Below are positions 1 to 7,439 of a DNA stretch of 34,691 nt, piece after piece; position 1 is the stretch's first letter; each line of letters starts with the position of its first letter. Source of the stretch: Porphyromonadaceae bacterium. Its GTDB lineage: Bacteria > Bacteroidota > Bacteroidia > Bacteroidales > Porphyromonadaceae. The notes beneath the pieces are model-generated. The model was not told the DNA's origin and searched no databases. It saw only the letters and a list, made by a program, of their open reading frames with translations. The stretch spans positions 1 to 34,691 of the forward strand of contig JAUMYV010000019.1 of NCBI GenBank assembly GCA_030528445.1, written 5' to 3'. Made by a program: the position numbers and the translations under genes.

Positions 1-117
1 AATCAAGAAAAAAACACCAAATTCTTACTCCATCTCTTATACCGAACTCACGTTAGTTATATGTTTTTCAGTTAAATAATATAATTGATTTTCAGGTTGT
101 TCTGTATAGATAAGTTT

Positions 118-145
118 TTTGACTACAGCATTTTTCGTACCTTTG
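118..145 (+). promoter_or_regulatory. Bacteroidota-type promoter of the alcohol dehydrogenase gene
   Basis: TTTG at 118-121 and TACCTTTG at 138-145 match the Bacteroidota -33 (TTTG) and -7 (TAnnTTTG) elements. The 16-nt spacer is slightly short. The predicted transcript would begin about 35 nt before the start codon at 187. Positions 1-117 are A+T-rich and I see no gene in them. Confidence 0.5.
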
Positions 146-186
146 AGAGAACCAAACTATGATGATTAAACTAGGCTAGAATAGAT

Positions 187-1338
187 ATGAATCCATTCAA
201 ATTTCGTAACCCAACCGAGTTGCTTTTCGGCGAGGGAATGATCGAGATGCTCCCCAAGCGCATTCCCCAAGGGAGCAAAATCCTGCTGACCTTCGGTGGT
301 GGTAGCGTCAAGGGTAACGGAGTTTACGATGATGTTCGCCATCAGCTCAAGGGCTTCGACTGTGTCGAGTTCTGGGGGATAGAGCCCAATCCTAAGGTGG
401 AGACCCTGCGCAAGGCCATCGAGCTCGGCAAGCATGAGGGCGTTAATTTCGTCCTCGCTATAGGTGGAGGCTCTGTGCTCGATGCCAGCAAGCTCATTGC
501 TAATGCTATTCCCTCCGAGAGAGATGCTTGGGATCTGGTACTCAAGGGTGCGGATCGTGGCGTCAAGACCTTGCCTCTTGGTACGGTGCTGACCATACCT
601 GCCACGGGTAGCGAAATGAATCGAGGAGCTGTGATCTCCAGCACCGAGACCCAGGAAAAGTTCGGCTTCTGGGGTGAGTATCCGCTGTTCTCTATTCTCG
701 AGCCACGATATACCTTCTCTCTACCAGCCTATCAGGTAGCTTGCGGTATTGCCGATAGCTTCGTCCACGTGATGGAGCAGTACATCTGCCGTGCAGGCGA
801 GAGCCCGCTGATGGATCGCTGGGCGGAGGGCATCATGCTCACACTGATTGAGCAGCGTGAGGCGATACAGCGCGAGCCTGCAGACTACGATGCGCGAGCC
901 AACTTTATGCTCTCGGCGACGATGGCTCTCAATGGATTCATCGCCATGGGCATCACCGAAGATTGGGCAACGCACCGCATCGGGCATGAACTGACGGCTC
1001 TCACGGGGCTAACGCACGGGCATACGCTCGTCATCGTGATGCCAGCTCTGCTGCGCGTGCTGGGGCATGGCAGCAAGCGTGCTAAGCTCCTGCACTACGC
1101 CCAGCGCATCTGGGGCATTAGCTCGGGTAGCGAAGATGAGCGCATCGATAGAGCCATTGAGCAGACGGAGGCCTTCTTCCGCAGTCTAGGCCTCGAGACG
1201 CGCCTCACAGAGCGTGGCATTGGGCAGGAGGTAGAGGCCGAGATCGTTCGCCGATTTGCCGAGCGTGGTACACTTCTAGGGGAGAATCAGGATATTGACT
1301 CGTCCGTTGTGGCGCGTATCTTGCAGGCGGCTCGATAG
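187..1338 (+). CDS. Iron-containing alcohol dehydrogenase (YqhD/butanol dehydrogenase type)
   Basis: This is a 383-residue cytosolic NAD(P)H-dependent alcohol/aldehyde oxidoreductase of the iron-containing (type III) ADH family. The N-terminal dinucleotide-binding half carries GGGS at 37-40 and GGGSVLDASK at 93-102, and GSEMNRGAVIS at 141-151 is typical of the BDH/YqhD branch. The predicted metal ligands are D190, H194, H263 and H277, with the same spacing as in E. coli YqhD. The length is normal and all ligands are present, so the enzyme should be active. In this branch the usual role is reduction of aldehydes such as butanal or reactive short-chain aldehydes, but the physiological substrate cannot be read from sequence. 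The start is the first ATG after a good promoter. The next gene begins 52 nt downstream and has its own -7 element. Confidence 0.93.
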   Translation: MNPFKFRNPTELLFGEGMIEMLPKRIPQGSKILLTFGGGSVKGNGVYDDVRHQLKGFDCVEFWGIEPNPKVETLRKAIELGKHEGVNFVLAIGGGSVLDASKLIANAIPSERDAWDLVLKGADRGVKTLPLGTVLTIPATGSEMNRGAVISSTETQEKFGFWGEYPLFSILEPRYTFSLPAYQVACGIADSFVHVMEQYICRAGESPLMDRWAEGIMLTLIEQREAIQREPADYDARANFMLSATMALNGFIAMGITEDWATHRIGHELTALTGLTHGHTLVIVMPALLRVLGHGSKRAKLLHYAQRIWGISSGSEDERIDRAIEQTEAFFRSLGLETRLTERGIGQEVEAEIVRRFAERGTLLGENQDIDSSVVARILQAAR

Positions 1339-1358
1339 AGGGTTTAGCAAAAATGCGC

Positions 1359-1366
1359 TATCTTTG
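1359..1366 (+). promoter_or_regulatory. -7 promoter element (TATCTTTG) before the HU-SPOR gene
   Basis: TATCTTTG matches the Bacteroidota -7 consensus and lies 24 nt before the ATG at 1391. I find no convincing -33 TTTG at the right distance. It supports starting the next gene at 1391, because an upstream in-frame start at 1295 would lie before the promoter and inside the preceding gene. Confidence 0.45.
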
Positions 1367-1390
1367 AGGCATATATCAATCATTTCCCCG

Positions 1391-2329
1391 ATGAGTACAA
1401 GACTCGCCAAACATATTGAAGCTCTGCTCGTACAGCATACCTGCGTCGTAGTACCCGGGATTGGAGGCTTCGTACTAGAGACCCTGCCCGCTCGGGTGGA
1501 CGAAGCGGCACATCTGGCCTATCCACCTCGTGCAGAGCTACGCTTCAACGAAGCACTCAGCCACTACGACGGCCTGCTAGAGGGTCGCTATGCGTCGGTC
1601 TATGGGATCTCGATGCGTAGGGCGCGCATCATGCTGGAGGAGGACGCACGCAGTCTGCGTAGCGAACTCGTGCGCAAGCGTGAGTACCATCTCTCGTCTC
1701 TTGGGGTGCTTAGCCTAAGCGAGGAGGGGCGACTATCCTTCGCACCAGACACTGCGGCATCGCTCTGTCCTACTTCCTACGGACTGATGCCTATCGCCAT
1801 GCCAGAGGTTATTGGCCAGAGGGCGGATGAGCAGCAGGTTACCTCGCCCATTCGCTCGGCAGATTATCTACAGATTCGCTTGCCCAAGCGTGTGCTCGGT
1901 TGGTCTGCTTCGGCAGTTGCCATCTTGCTGGCTTTTGCCCCTTGGGGAGAGCTCACCGAGCCTAGAGAGACCTTTACCGCCAGCTTCGTGCCAAGTGAGC
2001 TGAGCGTGCGTCAGGTTTGGGGTGCAGAGGCTCTAGAAGCTGTAGAGGACGAGGCGAGTGAGCAGCTAATGGGGAACGAATCTCCATGGATCGAGGCAGA
2101 GGTCGGGCGCTACTATGTGATCATTGCCTCGGAGCATAGCGAAGAGCTGGCTCTAGCACACTATGAGCGTGCTGGCGAGCAAAGGCTCGTACATCTGCAG
2201 ATCCTACGTGGAAATAAGATGCACCGTGTCTCGGCAGGAGACTTTGCCTCCAATATAGAGGCCTACACCTATCTCAAGCAAATCAGTCATCTGCATCCTG
2301 AGGCTTGGGTCTATACACCGCGCCGCTAA
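1391..2329 (+). CDS. HU-like (CCDC81-type) DNA-binding domain protein with TM segment and C-terminal SPOR domain
   Basis: The product has 312 residues. Residues 1-120 resemble the Bacteroidota CCDC81-type HU domain: VPGIGGFVLE at 21-30, PPRAELRFNEAL at 45-56 and a following DGLL. A hydrophobic segment at about 168-186 is probably a single membrane span. Residues 239-312 look like a SPOR domain, a fold that binds denuded septal peptidoglycan. The plausible topology is an HU domain in the cytoplasm and SPOR in the periplasm, which would link nucleoid or DNA contact to the division site; that role is inferred. I chose ATG 1391 because the family starts directly with the HU domain and a -7 element precedes it. 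The queG gene follows after 12 nt, so the two are probably co-transcribed. Confidence 0.82.
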   Translation: MSTRLAKHIEALLVQHTCVVVPGIGGFVLETLPARVDEAAHLAYPPRAELRFNEALSHYDGLLEGRYASVYGISMRRARIMLEEDARSLRSELVRKREYHLSSLGVLSLSEEGRLSFAPDTAASLCPTSYGLMPIAMPEVIGQRADEQQVTSPIRSADYLQIRLPKRVLGWSASAVAILLAFAPWGELTEPRETFTASFVPSELSVRQVWGAEALEAVEDEASEQLMGNESPWIEAEVGRYYVIIASEHSEELALAHYERAGEQRLVHLQILRGNKMHRVSAGDFASNIEAYTYLKQISHLHPEAWVYTPRR

Positions 2330-2341
2330 AGATCTAGCTGG

Positions 2342-3292
2342 GTGTCTAGGATAGCCCATATCGAGGAAGCTACACAACGAATCAAAGCCGAGGCCATTCG
2401 CCTCGGCTTCTCTGCTTGTGGCATTGCACGTGCCGAGGCTACTCCCGATGCTTTGAGGGAGAGCTACGAGGCTTGGATTGCCCAAGGCTTCAACGGAGAG
2501 ATGAGCTATCTAGAGCGCAATGCCGAGCTTAGGCAAGATCCTAGAGTCCTAGTGCCAGGTACGCGATCGCTTATCGTCGTGGCGATGAACTATTACCCCC
2601 AGACCTTTCAGCCCGAGCACCTACCACAGTTTGCCTATTACGCTTACGGTCGCGACTACCACAAGGTAGTTAAGAAACGGCTCGATCAGCTACTCGACTT
2701 CATCAGACGAGAGATCGCTCCAGAGGTTTCGGGGCGTGCCTTTGCCGATTCGGCACCTATTCTAGAGCGGTACTGGGCGCATCGGGCAGGATTGGGTTGG
2801 ATTGGCAAGAACGGCCTCTTGATTATCCCCAAGGCAGGGAGTTTCTTTTTTCTCGGGGAACTTTTGGTCAATATAGATTTAGTTCCCGATGAGCCCATGG
2901 CTAGTCGGTGCGGTGCTTGTACACGCTGTCTAGATAGTTGTCCCACGAAGGCTCTACTTGCCCCAGGGGTGATGGATGCGCGTCGCTGCATCAGCTATCT
3001 GACGATTGAGCAGGATGAGGAAATACCACACGAGCTTGCCGAGTTGATGGGAGCAAGAATCTATGGGTGCGATGCCTGCCAGACTTGCTGTCCGTGGAAT
3101 CGCTTCGCCCGACCTACACAGGTCGAGGACTTTCGTTTGCGGACACATCTGCTCACACTTGACTCGGAGGCGCTTGAGCAGATGCAGCAGGAGGAGTTTG
3201 ATGTACATTTTGCTGGCCAAGCGATTCGCCGTGCAGGACTCTCTGGGCTTAAGCGTAGCCTTAGAGCCATTCGCCGCAACCTTAAGGAGTAG
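2342..3292 (+). CDS. queG: Epoxyqueuosine reductase QueG
   Basis: This is a 316-residue cobalamin- and 4Fe-4S-dependent enzyme that reduces epoxyqueuosine to queuosine in the tRNA wobble position. Two ferredoxin-like clusters are visible: C190-x2-C193-x2-C196-x3-C200, and C243-x2-C246-x2-C249-C250 with C216 between them. The DSAPILER motif begins at D136, the expected catalytic aspartate region. The start is GTG at 2342, 12 nt after the previous stop; the encoded N-terminus aligns with where the family begins and I see no better ATG. The protein is shorter than E. coli QueG (about 380 residues) because it lacks most of the C-terminal HEAT-like extension, as I recall is common in Bacteroidota forms. 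Confidence 0.92.
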   Translation: MSRIAHIEEATQRIKAEAIRLGFSACGIARAEATPDALRESYEAWIAQGFNGEMSYLERNAELRQDPRVLVPGTRSLIVVAMNYYPQTFQPEHLPQFAYYAYGRDYHKVVKKRLDQLLDFIRREIAPEVSGRAFADSAPILERYWAHRAGLGWIGKNGLLIIPKAGSFFFLGELLVNIDLVPDEPMASRCGACTRCLDSCPTKALLAPGVMDARRCISYLTIEQDEEIPHELAELMGARIYGCDACQTCCPWNRFARPTQVEDFRLRTHLLTLDSEALEQMQQEEFDVHFAGQAIRRAGLSGLKRSLRAIRRNLKE

Positions 3293-3328
3293 GCACTATA
3301 CAGATGTGTAGAGCGGAGTAATTATCAA

Positions 3329-3360
3329 TTTCGCAGTCTATCTGTATGTTCGTACCTTTG
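3329..3360 (+). promoter_or_regulatory. Promoter of the thioesterase gene
   Basis: TTTC at 3329-3332 and TACCTTTG at 3353-3360 are separated by 20 nt. The -7 element overlaps an upstream in-frame ATG at 3346. That ATG therefore cannot be used by this transcript, which decides for the start at 3394. Confidence 0.5.
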
Positions 3361-3393
3361 GAGACATATACGTTTATAAATCAAGATATAGAA

Positions 3394-3807
3394 ATGAAAG
3401 CTAAAGACTATGTATTCTCGCTAGACATGAAAGTCAGAGACTATGAGTGTGATCTACAGGGTGTCGTTAACAATGCCAACTACCAGAGGTATATGGAACA
3501 CACACGACACGAATTTTGGGAGAGCCTAGGGGCAAACTTTGGCGATATGCACGATGCTGGGCTCGATGCTTTTGTCTATAAGGTAACCATCACCTATCGC
3601 AAATCTCTGCGTAGTGGCGACCGCTTTCGCTCGGCTCTAAACTGCAGGATGAAGTCGCCCAAGCTCATCTTCGACCAGGATATTCTCTTTGAGGACGGGA
3701 CTGTGGCTGCACATGGCGAGGTCGAGGTCGTAGCCGTACAGGACGGCGTGATTACTCGTGGCGAGTACTTCGACAATCTGCTCAAGGATATACTCAACAA
3801 AGACTAA
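3394..3807 (+). CDS. Acyl-CoA thioesterase, hotdog fold (4HBT/YbgC-like)
   Basis: This is a 137-residue single hotdog-domain protein. The N-terminal block (DLQGVVNNANYQRYMEHTRH) is the 4HBT signature: an Asp, then a short loop, an Asn-rich turn and the start of the central helix. Family members hydrolyse acyl-CoA or acyl-ACP thioesters in the cytosol and are often involved in lipid metabolism; the acyl specificity cannot be told. The start at ATG 3394 is preferred over an ATG 48 nt upstream because the latter overlaps the promoter -7 box and would add residues with no family counterpart. The mutS gene follows after 29 nt. Confidence 0.85.
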   Translation: MKAKDYVFSLDMKVRDYECDLQGVVNNANYQRYMEHTRHEFWESLGANFGDMHDAGLDAFVYKVTITYRKSLRSGDRFRSALNCRMKSPKLIFDQDILFEDGTVAAHGEVEVVAVQDGVITRGEYFDNLLKDILNKD

Positions 3808-3836
3808 TTAATATCATCTTACCCCTCCTATAGCTT

Positions 3837-6497
3837 ATGGCCAAGAAGCACGTTGAGACGCCTCTGATGCAGCAGTACTACAGCATCAAGAACCAACATC
3901 CCGATGCTATTCTGCTCTTTAGGGTAGGCGATTTCTACGAAACGTTTGCCGAAGACGCGGTTGATGCGGCAGATATACTGGGTATCACGCTGACGCGTCG
4001 TGCCAATGGCGCCGCTCAGTTTGTCGAGCTTGCAGGCTTCCCGCATCACGCGCTCGACAACTATTTGCCTAAGCTCGTGCGCTCGGGTAGGCGAGTGGCT
4101 ATATGCGATCAGCTCGAGGATCCTAAGCAGACGAAAAAGCTAGTCAAGCGTGGCATCACAGAGCTGGTTACGCCAGGCCTAGTGATGGGGGACAATGTGC
4201 TCAAGCATAAGGAGAATAATTACCTAGCTGCGGTCTATCTCTCGAGCGATGGGCAGGCAGGCTTGGCTCTGCTCGACATCTCTACAGGCGAGTTTCTCTG
4301 TTCCGAGGGGTCTATAGACCATATCGACAAGCTTATCGAGAGCTACCAGCCCAAGGAACTGCTCGTCGAGCGCAGACAGCGCAGGCAGGTTAGTCAGAGC
4401 CTCAACTTCGGGCATCTGATCTTCGAGCTAGACGACTGGTCTTTCTCGATCGAGAATAACCGCACGCGTCTGCTCACACACTTCGGCGTACAGAGCCTCA
4501 AGGGCTTCGGAGCCGAGCATCTGACCTTAGCAATCGCCTCGGCTGGGGCTATCTTGAGCTACCTGGAGCTGACGAGCCACCTCAAGACGGGGCATATCAC
4601 TACGCTCCGCTGTATCGATCGCTCGGGCTTCGTGCGTCTAGACTCCTTCACGCTTAGAAGTCTAGAGATTATCCAGCCGATGAATCAGAGCGAGGGTAAG
4701 AGCTTGCTCGACGTTATCGACTTTACTCGCACGCCTATGGGCGGTCGTCTGCTACGTCGCTGGCTTGCTTTCCCTCTGATCGACAGGCAGAGCATAGAGT
4801 TACGTCAGCTCATCGTGGCCGACCTGCTCGATGCCGCTCAGCTGCGCGAGCAGCTCATAGGGCTCTTGGGCTCGATTGGTGACCTTGAGCGACTAGTTTC
4901 CAAAGCCGCAGTAGGGCGTATAGGTCCACGTGAGGTCAATCAGATGCAGGCTTCGCTCACTTCGCTTGCTCAGGTACGCGAGCTCTGTATGGCTAGCCCC
5001 TACGAGCATCTGCGCAAACTGGCAGAGCGTATAGACCCATGTACCGGAGTGTGTGCGATGATCGACCAAACGCTGATGCCAGATGCACCAATTGCTCTGG
5101 GGCGTGGTGCGGTCATTGCCGACGGTGTAGATGCGGAGCTCGACGAGCTTCGTAACCTCTCCTCTGGTGGCAAGGACTATCTCCAGCAGATTCAGCAGCG
5201 AGAGAGTGAGCGCACGGGTATTCCAAATCTCAAAATTTCATTCAACAACGTATTCGGTTACTTCCTCGAGGTTCGCAATACACACAAGGATCGCGTCCCA
5301 GAGGACTGGATACGCAAGCAGACGCTTGTCAATGCCGAACGATACATCATGCCCGAGCTCAAGGAATATGAGGAGAAGATACTCGGAGCCGAGGGACGCA
5401 TCGCCATCATCGAGAGCAGAATTTTCGGCGAACTTGTGCAGGAACTCTCGCGCCATGTGCAGACGATCCAGCTCAATAGCCAGATCGCCGCACGCCTAGA
5501 CTGCTTGGCATCGTTCGCCGAGGCAGCCCGTCGCTATCGATATGTGCGTCCAGTGCTGGACGATAGTTCCGTCATTGACATCAAGGCTGGTCGCCACCCT
5601 GTCATCGAGCGTCAGATCCCTCTGGGGCAGAGCTATATCCCCAACGACGTCTATCTCGACGACGAAGACACACAAATCATCGTCATCACGGGGCCGAATA
5701 TGAGTGGTAAGAGTGCCTTGCTGCGTCAGACCGCCCTGATCACGCTCTTGGCGCAAATTGGTGCGTTCGTTCCTGCCGAGTCGGCGCGTATCGGTATCGT
5801 GGATGCGATCTTCACACGTGTGGGCGCATCGGACAACATTTCTCGAGGCGAATCGACTTTCATGGTGGAGATGCAGGAGGCATCGAGCATCTTGAATAAC
5901 CTCACACCACGTAGCCTAGTCCTATTCGACGAACTGGGGCGTGGGACGAGTACGTACGACGGCATCTCGATCGCATGGAGCATCATTGAGTACCTGCACG
6001 AGAACGTCTCGGGCAAAGCCAAAACACTCTTTGCAACTCACTACCACGAACTGAATGATCTGGAGAGCCGCCTGCTACGGGTGAAGAATTTCAATGTTTC
6101 GGCACGCGAGATTGATGGTAAGATGCTCTTTTTGCGCAAGCTCGTCCCCGGTGGCAGTGAGCACAGCTTCGGTATACAGGTGGCCAGACTCGGTGGTATG
6201 CCACTCTCTATCGTGGAGCGTGCCTCCGATATCCTTACCCAGCTTGAGCGAGAACATCAGGGCGTAGGGCAGACCGATACCGAGCAATTGGCTAAAAATG
6301 TCGGTGCCAAGCGCAAGAAAAAGCCTGATGCAGAGCCAACAAATCTGACGGGGGTACAGATGAGTTTTTTCCAGCTAGACGACCCCGTACTCACACAGAT
6401 TAGAGAGGCTCTGCTCAAGGTAGATATCAACCGCCTCACACCGCTAGATGCCTTGAATAAACTAAGCCAGATACAGGGCTTGCTCAAGATGAAATAG
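3837..6497 (+). CDS. mutS: DNA mismatch repair protein MutS
   Basis: This is full-length MutS (886 residues), the ATPase that recognises mismatches and small insertion/deletion loops. The Phe-X-Glu mismatch-reading motif is F33-Y-E35 in the N-terminal domain. The P-loop GPNMSGKS is at 619-626, followed by the Walker B/D-loop region LVLFDELGRGTSTYDG. The lever/clamp domains lie between, and a C-terminal dimerisation tail follows a basic KRKKK stretch. Nothing is broken. The presence of an intact mutS matters for the homopolymer tracts elsewhere in this window, because MutS normally suppresses their slippage. The gene ends in a strong terminator. Confidence 0.98.
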   Translation: MAKKHVETPLMQQYYSIKNQHPDAILLFRVGDFYETFAEDAVDAADILGITLTRRANGAAQFVELAGFPHHALDNYLPKLVRSGRRVAICDQLEDPKQTKKLVKRGITELVTPGLVMGDNVLKHKENNYLAAVYLSSDGQAGLALLDISTGEFLCSEGSIDHIDKLIESYQPKELLVERRQRRQVSQSLNFGHLIFELDDWSFSIENNRTRLLTHFGVQSLKGFGAEHLTLAIASAGAILSYLELTSHLKTGHITTLRCIDRSGFVRLDSFTLRSLEIIQPMNQSEGKSLLDVIDFTRTPMGGRLLRRWLAFPLIDRQSIELRQLIVADLLDAAQLREQLIGLLGSIGDLERLVSKAAVGRIGPREVNQMQASLTSLAQVRELCMASPYEHLRKLAERIDPCTGVCAMIDQTLMPDAPIALGRGAVIADGVDAELDELRNLSSGGKDYLQQIQQRESERTGIPNLKISFNNVFGYFLEVRNTHKDRVPEDWIRKQTLVNAERYIMPELKEYEEKILGAEGRIAIIESRIFGELVQELSRHVQTIQLNSQIAARLDCLASFAEAARRYRYVRPVLDDSSVIDIKAGRHPVIERQIPLGQSYIPNDVYLDDEDTQIIVITGPNMSGKSALLRQTALITLLAQIGAFVPAESARIGIVDAIFTRVGASDNISRGESTFMVEMQEASSILNNLTPRSLVLFDELGRGTSTYDGISIAWSIIEYLHENVSGKAKTLFATHYHELNDLESRLLRVKNFNVSAREIDGKMLFLRKLVPGGSEHSFGIQVARLGGMPLSIVERASDILTQLEREHQGVGQTDTEQLAKNVGAKRKKKPDAEPTNLTGVQMSFFQLDDPVLTQIREALLKVDINRLTPLDALNKLSQIQGLLKMK

Positions 6498-6519
6498 TCT
6501 TGACTAGAGTGATACCCCA

Positions 6520-6561
6520 GCAGGTATGTCGTCAATTTGATTGGCGCATATCTGCTTTTTT
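6520..6561 (+). terminator. Rho-independent terminator after mutS
   Basis: GCAGGTATG (6520-6528) pairs with CATATCTGC (6547-6555) with one G-U pair. Inside it, CGTCAAT pairs with ATTGGCG (one G-U) around a TTG loop, so the whole forms a roughly 16-bp stem with a single bulged base. Six Ts (6556-6561) follow directly. Confidence 0.85.
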
Positions 6562-6592
6562 GTTTAGAAGCACAATCTTTTGGATAACTTTG
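6559..6592 (+). promoter_or_regulatory. Promoter of the exonuclease III gene
   Basis: TTTG at 6559-6562 and TAACTTTG at 6585-6592 are 22 nt apart. The -33 element reuses the T-run of the mutS terminator. The predicted leader to the ATG at 6657 is about 55-60 nt. Confidence 0.5.
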
Positions 6593-6656
6593 TATCAGTC
6601 AGTGGACGGAGCGATTAGCCCCTCTGCCTAAGCATAGCTGAGATATATCCAGAGTA

Positions 6657-7421
6657 ATGAAAATCATTAGCTACAATGTCAATGGACTGCGTGCTGCCAT
6701 AGCTAAGGGCTTGCTCGAGTGGCTCGAGCAAGCGTCGCCCGATGTGGTATGCCTGCAGGAGACCAAGCTACAGCCCGACCAGATCGACGCCGAGTCGTTT
6801 GCCCGTTTGGGCTACCATGTTACCCTGCATTCGGCAGAGCGCAAAGGCTATAGTGGTGTGGCACTGCTGAGCAAATGTAAGCCCGACTACGTTTCTTGTG
6901 GCATAACCGATCAGGAGTTCGACTGCGAAGGGCGGATGATCAGGGCAGATTTTGGCAGTCGGACGGTCATCTCGGTCTATCATCCCTCTGGGTCGAGTGG
7001 GGTAGAGCGTATCGCCTATAAGATGCGCTTCCACAGGGCTTGGCAGCACTATATCGAGCAGTTGAGCCGTGAGCGCGATCAGCTAATCATCTGTGGAGAC
7101 TTCAATATCGCTCATCAGCCCATCGACATCCACGACCCCATACGCAATGCCAAGGTGAGTGGCTTCCTACCCGAGGAGCGTGCTTGGCTAACGGAGTTTC
7201 TATCCGATGGCTACATCGATGCGTGGCGATACCTCAACCCAGACCTACGGGCCTACTCGTGGTGGACCTACAGGGCCAACGCTAGGGCGAATAACAAAGG
7301 CTGGCGCATCGACTACTGCCTGATCTCGGCGAACCTACTGCCTCGCTTGATTTCTGCCCGACTACTCGCCGAGGTAGCCTACAGCGATCACTGTCCGCTA
7401 GAGGTCGTCCTACAACAATGA
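6657..7421 (+). CDS. xth: Exodeoxyribonuclease III (AP endonuclease, ExoA/Xth family)
   Basis: This is a 254-residue EEP-fold nuclease that cleaves 5' of abasic sites and has 3' repair exonuclease activity in base excision repair. Catalytic motifs are complete: N7 in SYNVNGLR, E35 in CLQETK, the GDFN motif with its Asp and Asn, a WWTYR block, and the terminal SDHCPL with the general-base His. The length matches the ExoA-type family. It has its own promoter after the mutS terminator. The following SUFU/TPR gene begins 18 nt after its stop and is probably co-transcribed. Confidence 0.95.
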   Translation: MKIISYNVNGLRAAIAKGLLEWLEQASPDVVCLQETKLQPDQIDAESFARLGYHVTLHSAERKGYSGVALLSKCKPDYVSCGITDQEFDCEGRMIRADFGSRTVISVYHPSGSSGVERIAYKMRFHRAWQHYIEQLSRERDQLIICGDFNIAHQPIDIHDPIRNAKVSGFLPEERAWLTEFLSDGYIDAWRYLNPDLRAYSWWTYRANARANNKGWRIDYCLISANLLPRLISARLLAEVAYSDHCPLEVVLQQ

Positions 7422-7439
7422 CAAGAACAACAATACGAT

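Noticed and set aside
1295-1390. N-terminal extension of the HU-SPOR protein
   Set aside because: It overlaps the end of the alcohol dehydrogenase gene and the -7 promoter element; the family begins at the Met encoded at 1391.
3346-3393. N-terminal extension of the thioesterase
   Set aside because: The ATG at 3346 lies upstream of and overlaps the -7 element, so it would not be in the transcript from this promoter.
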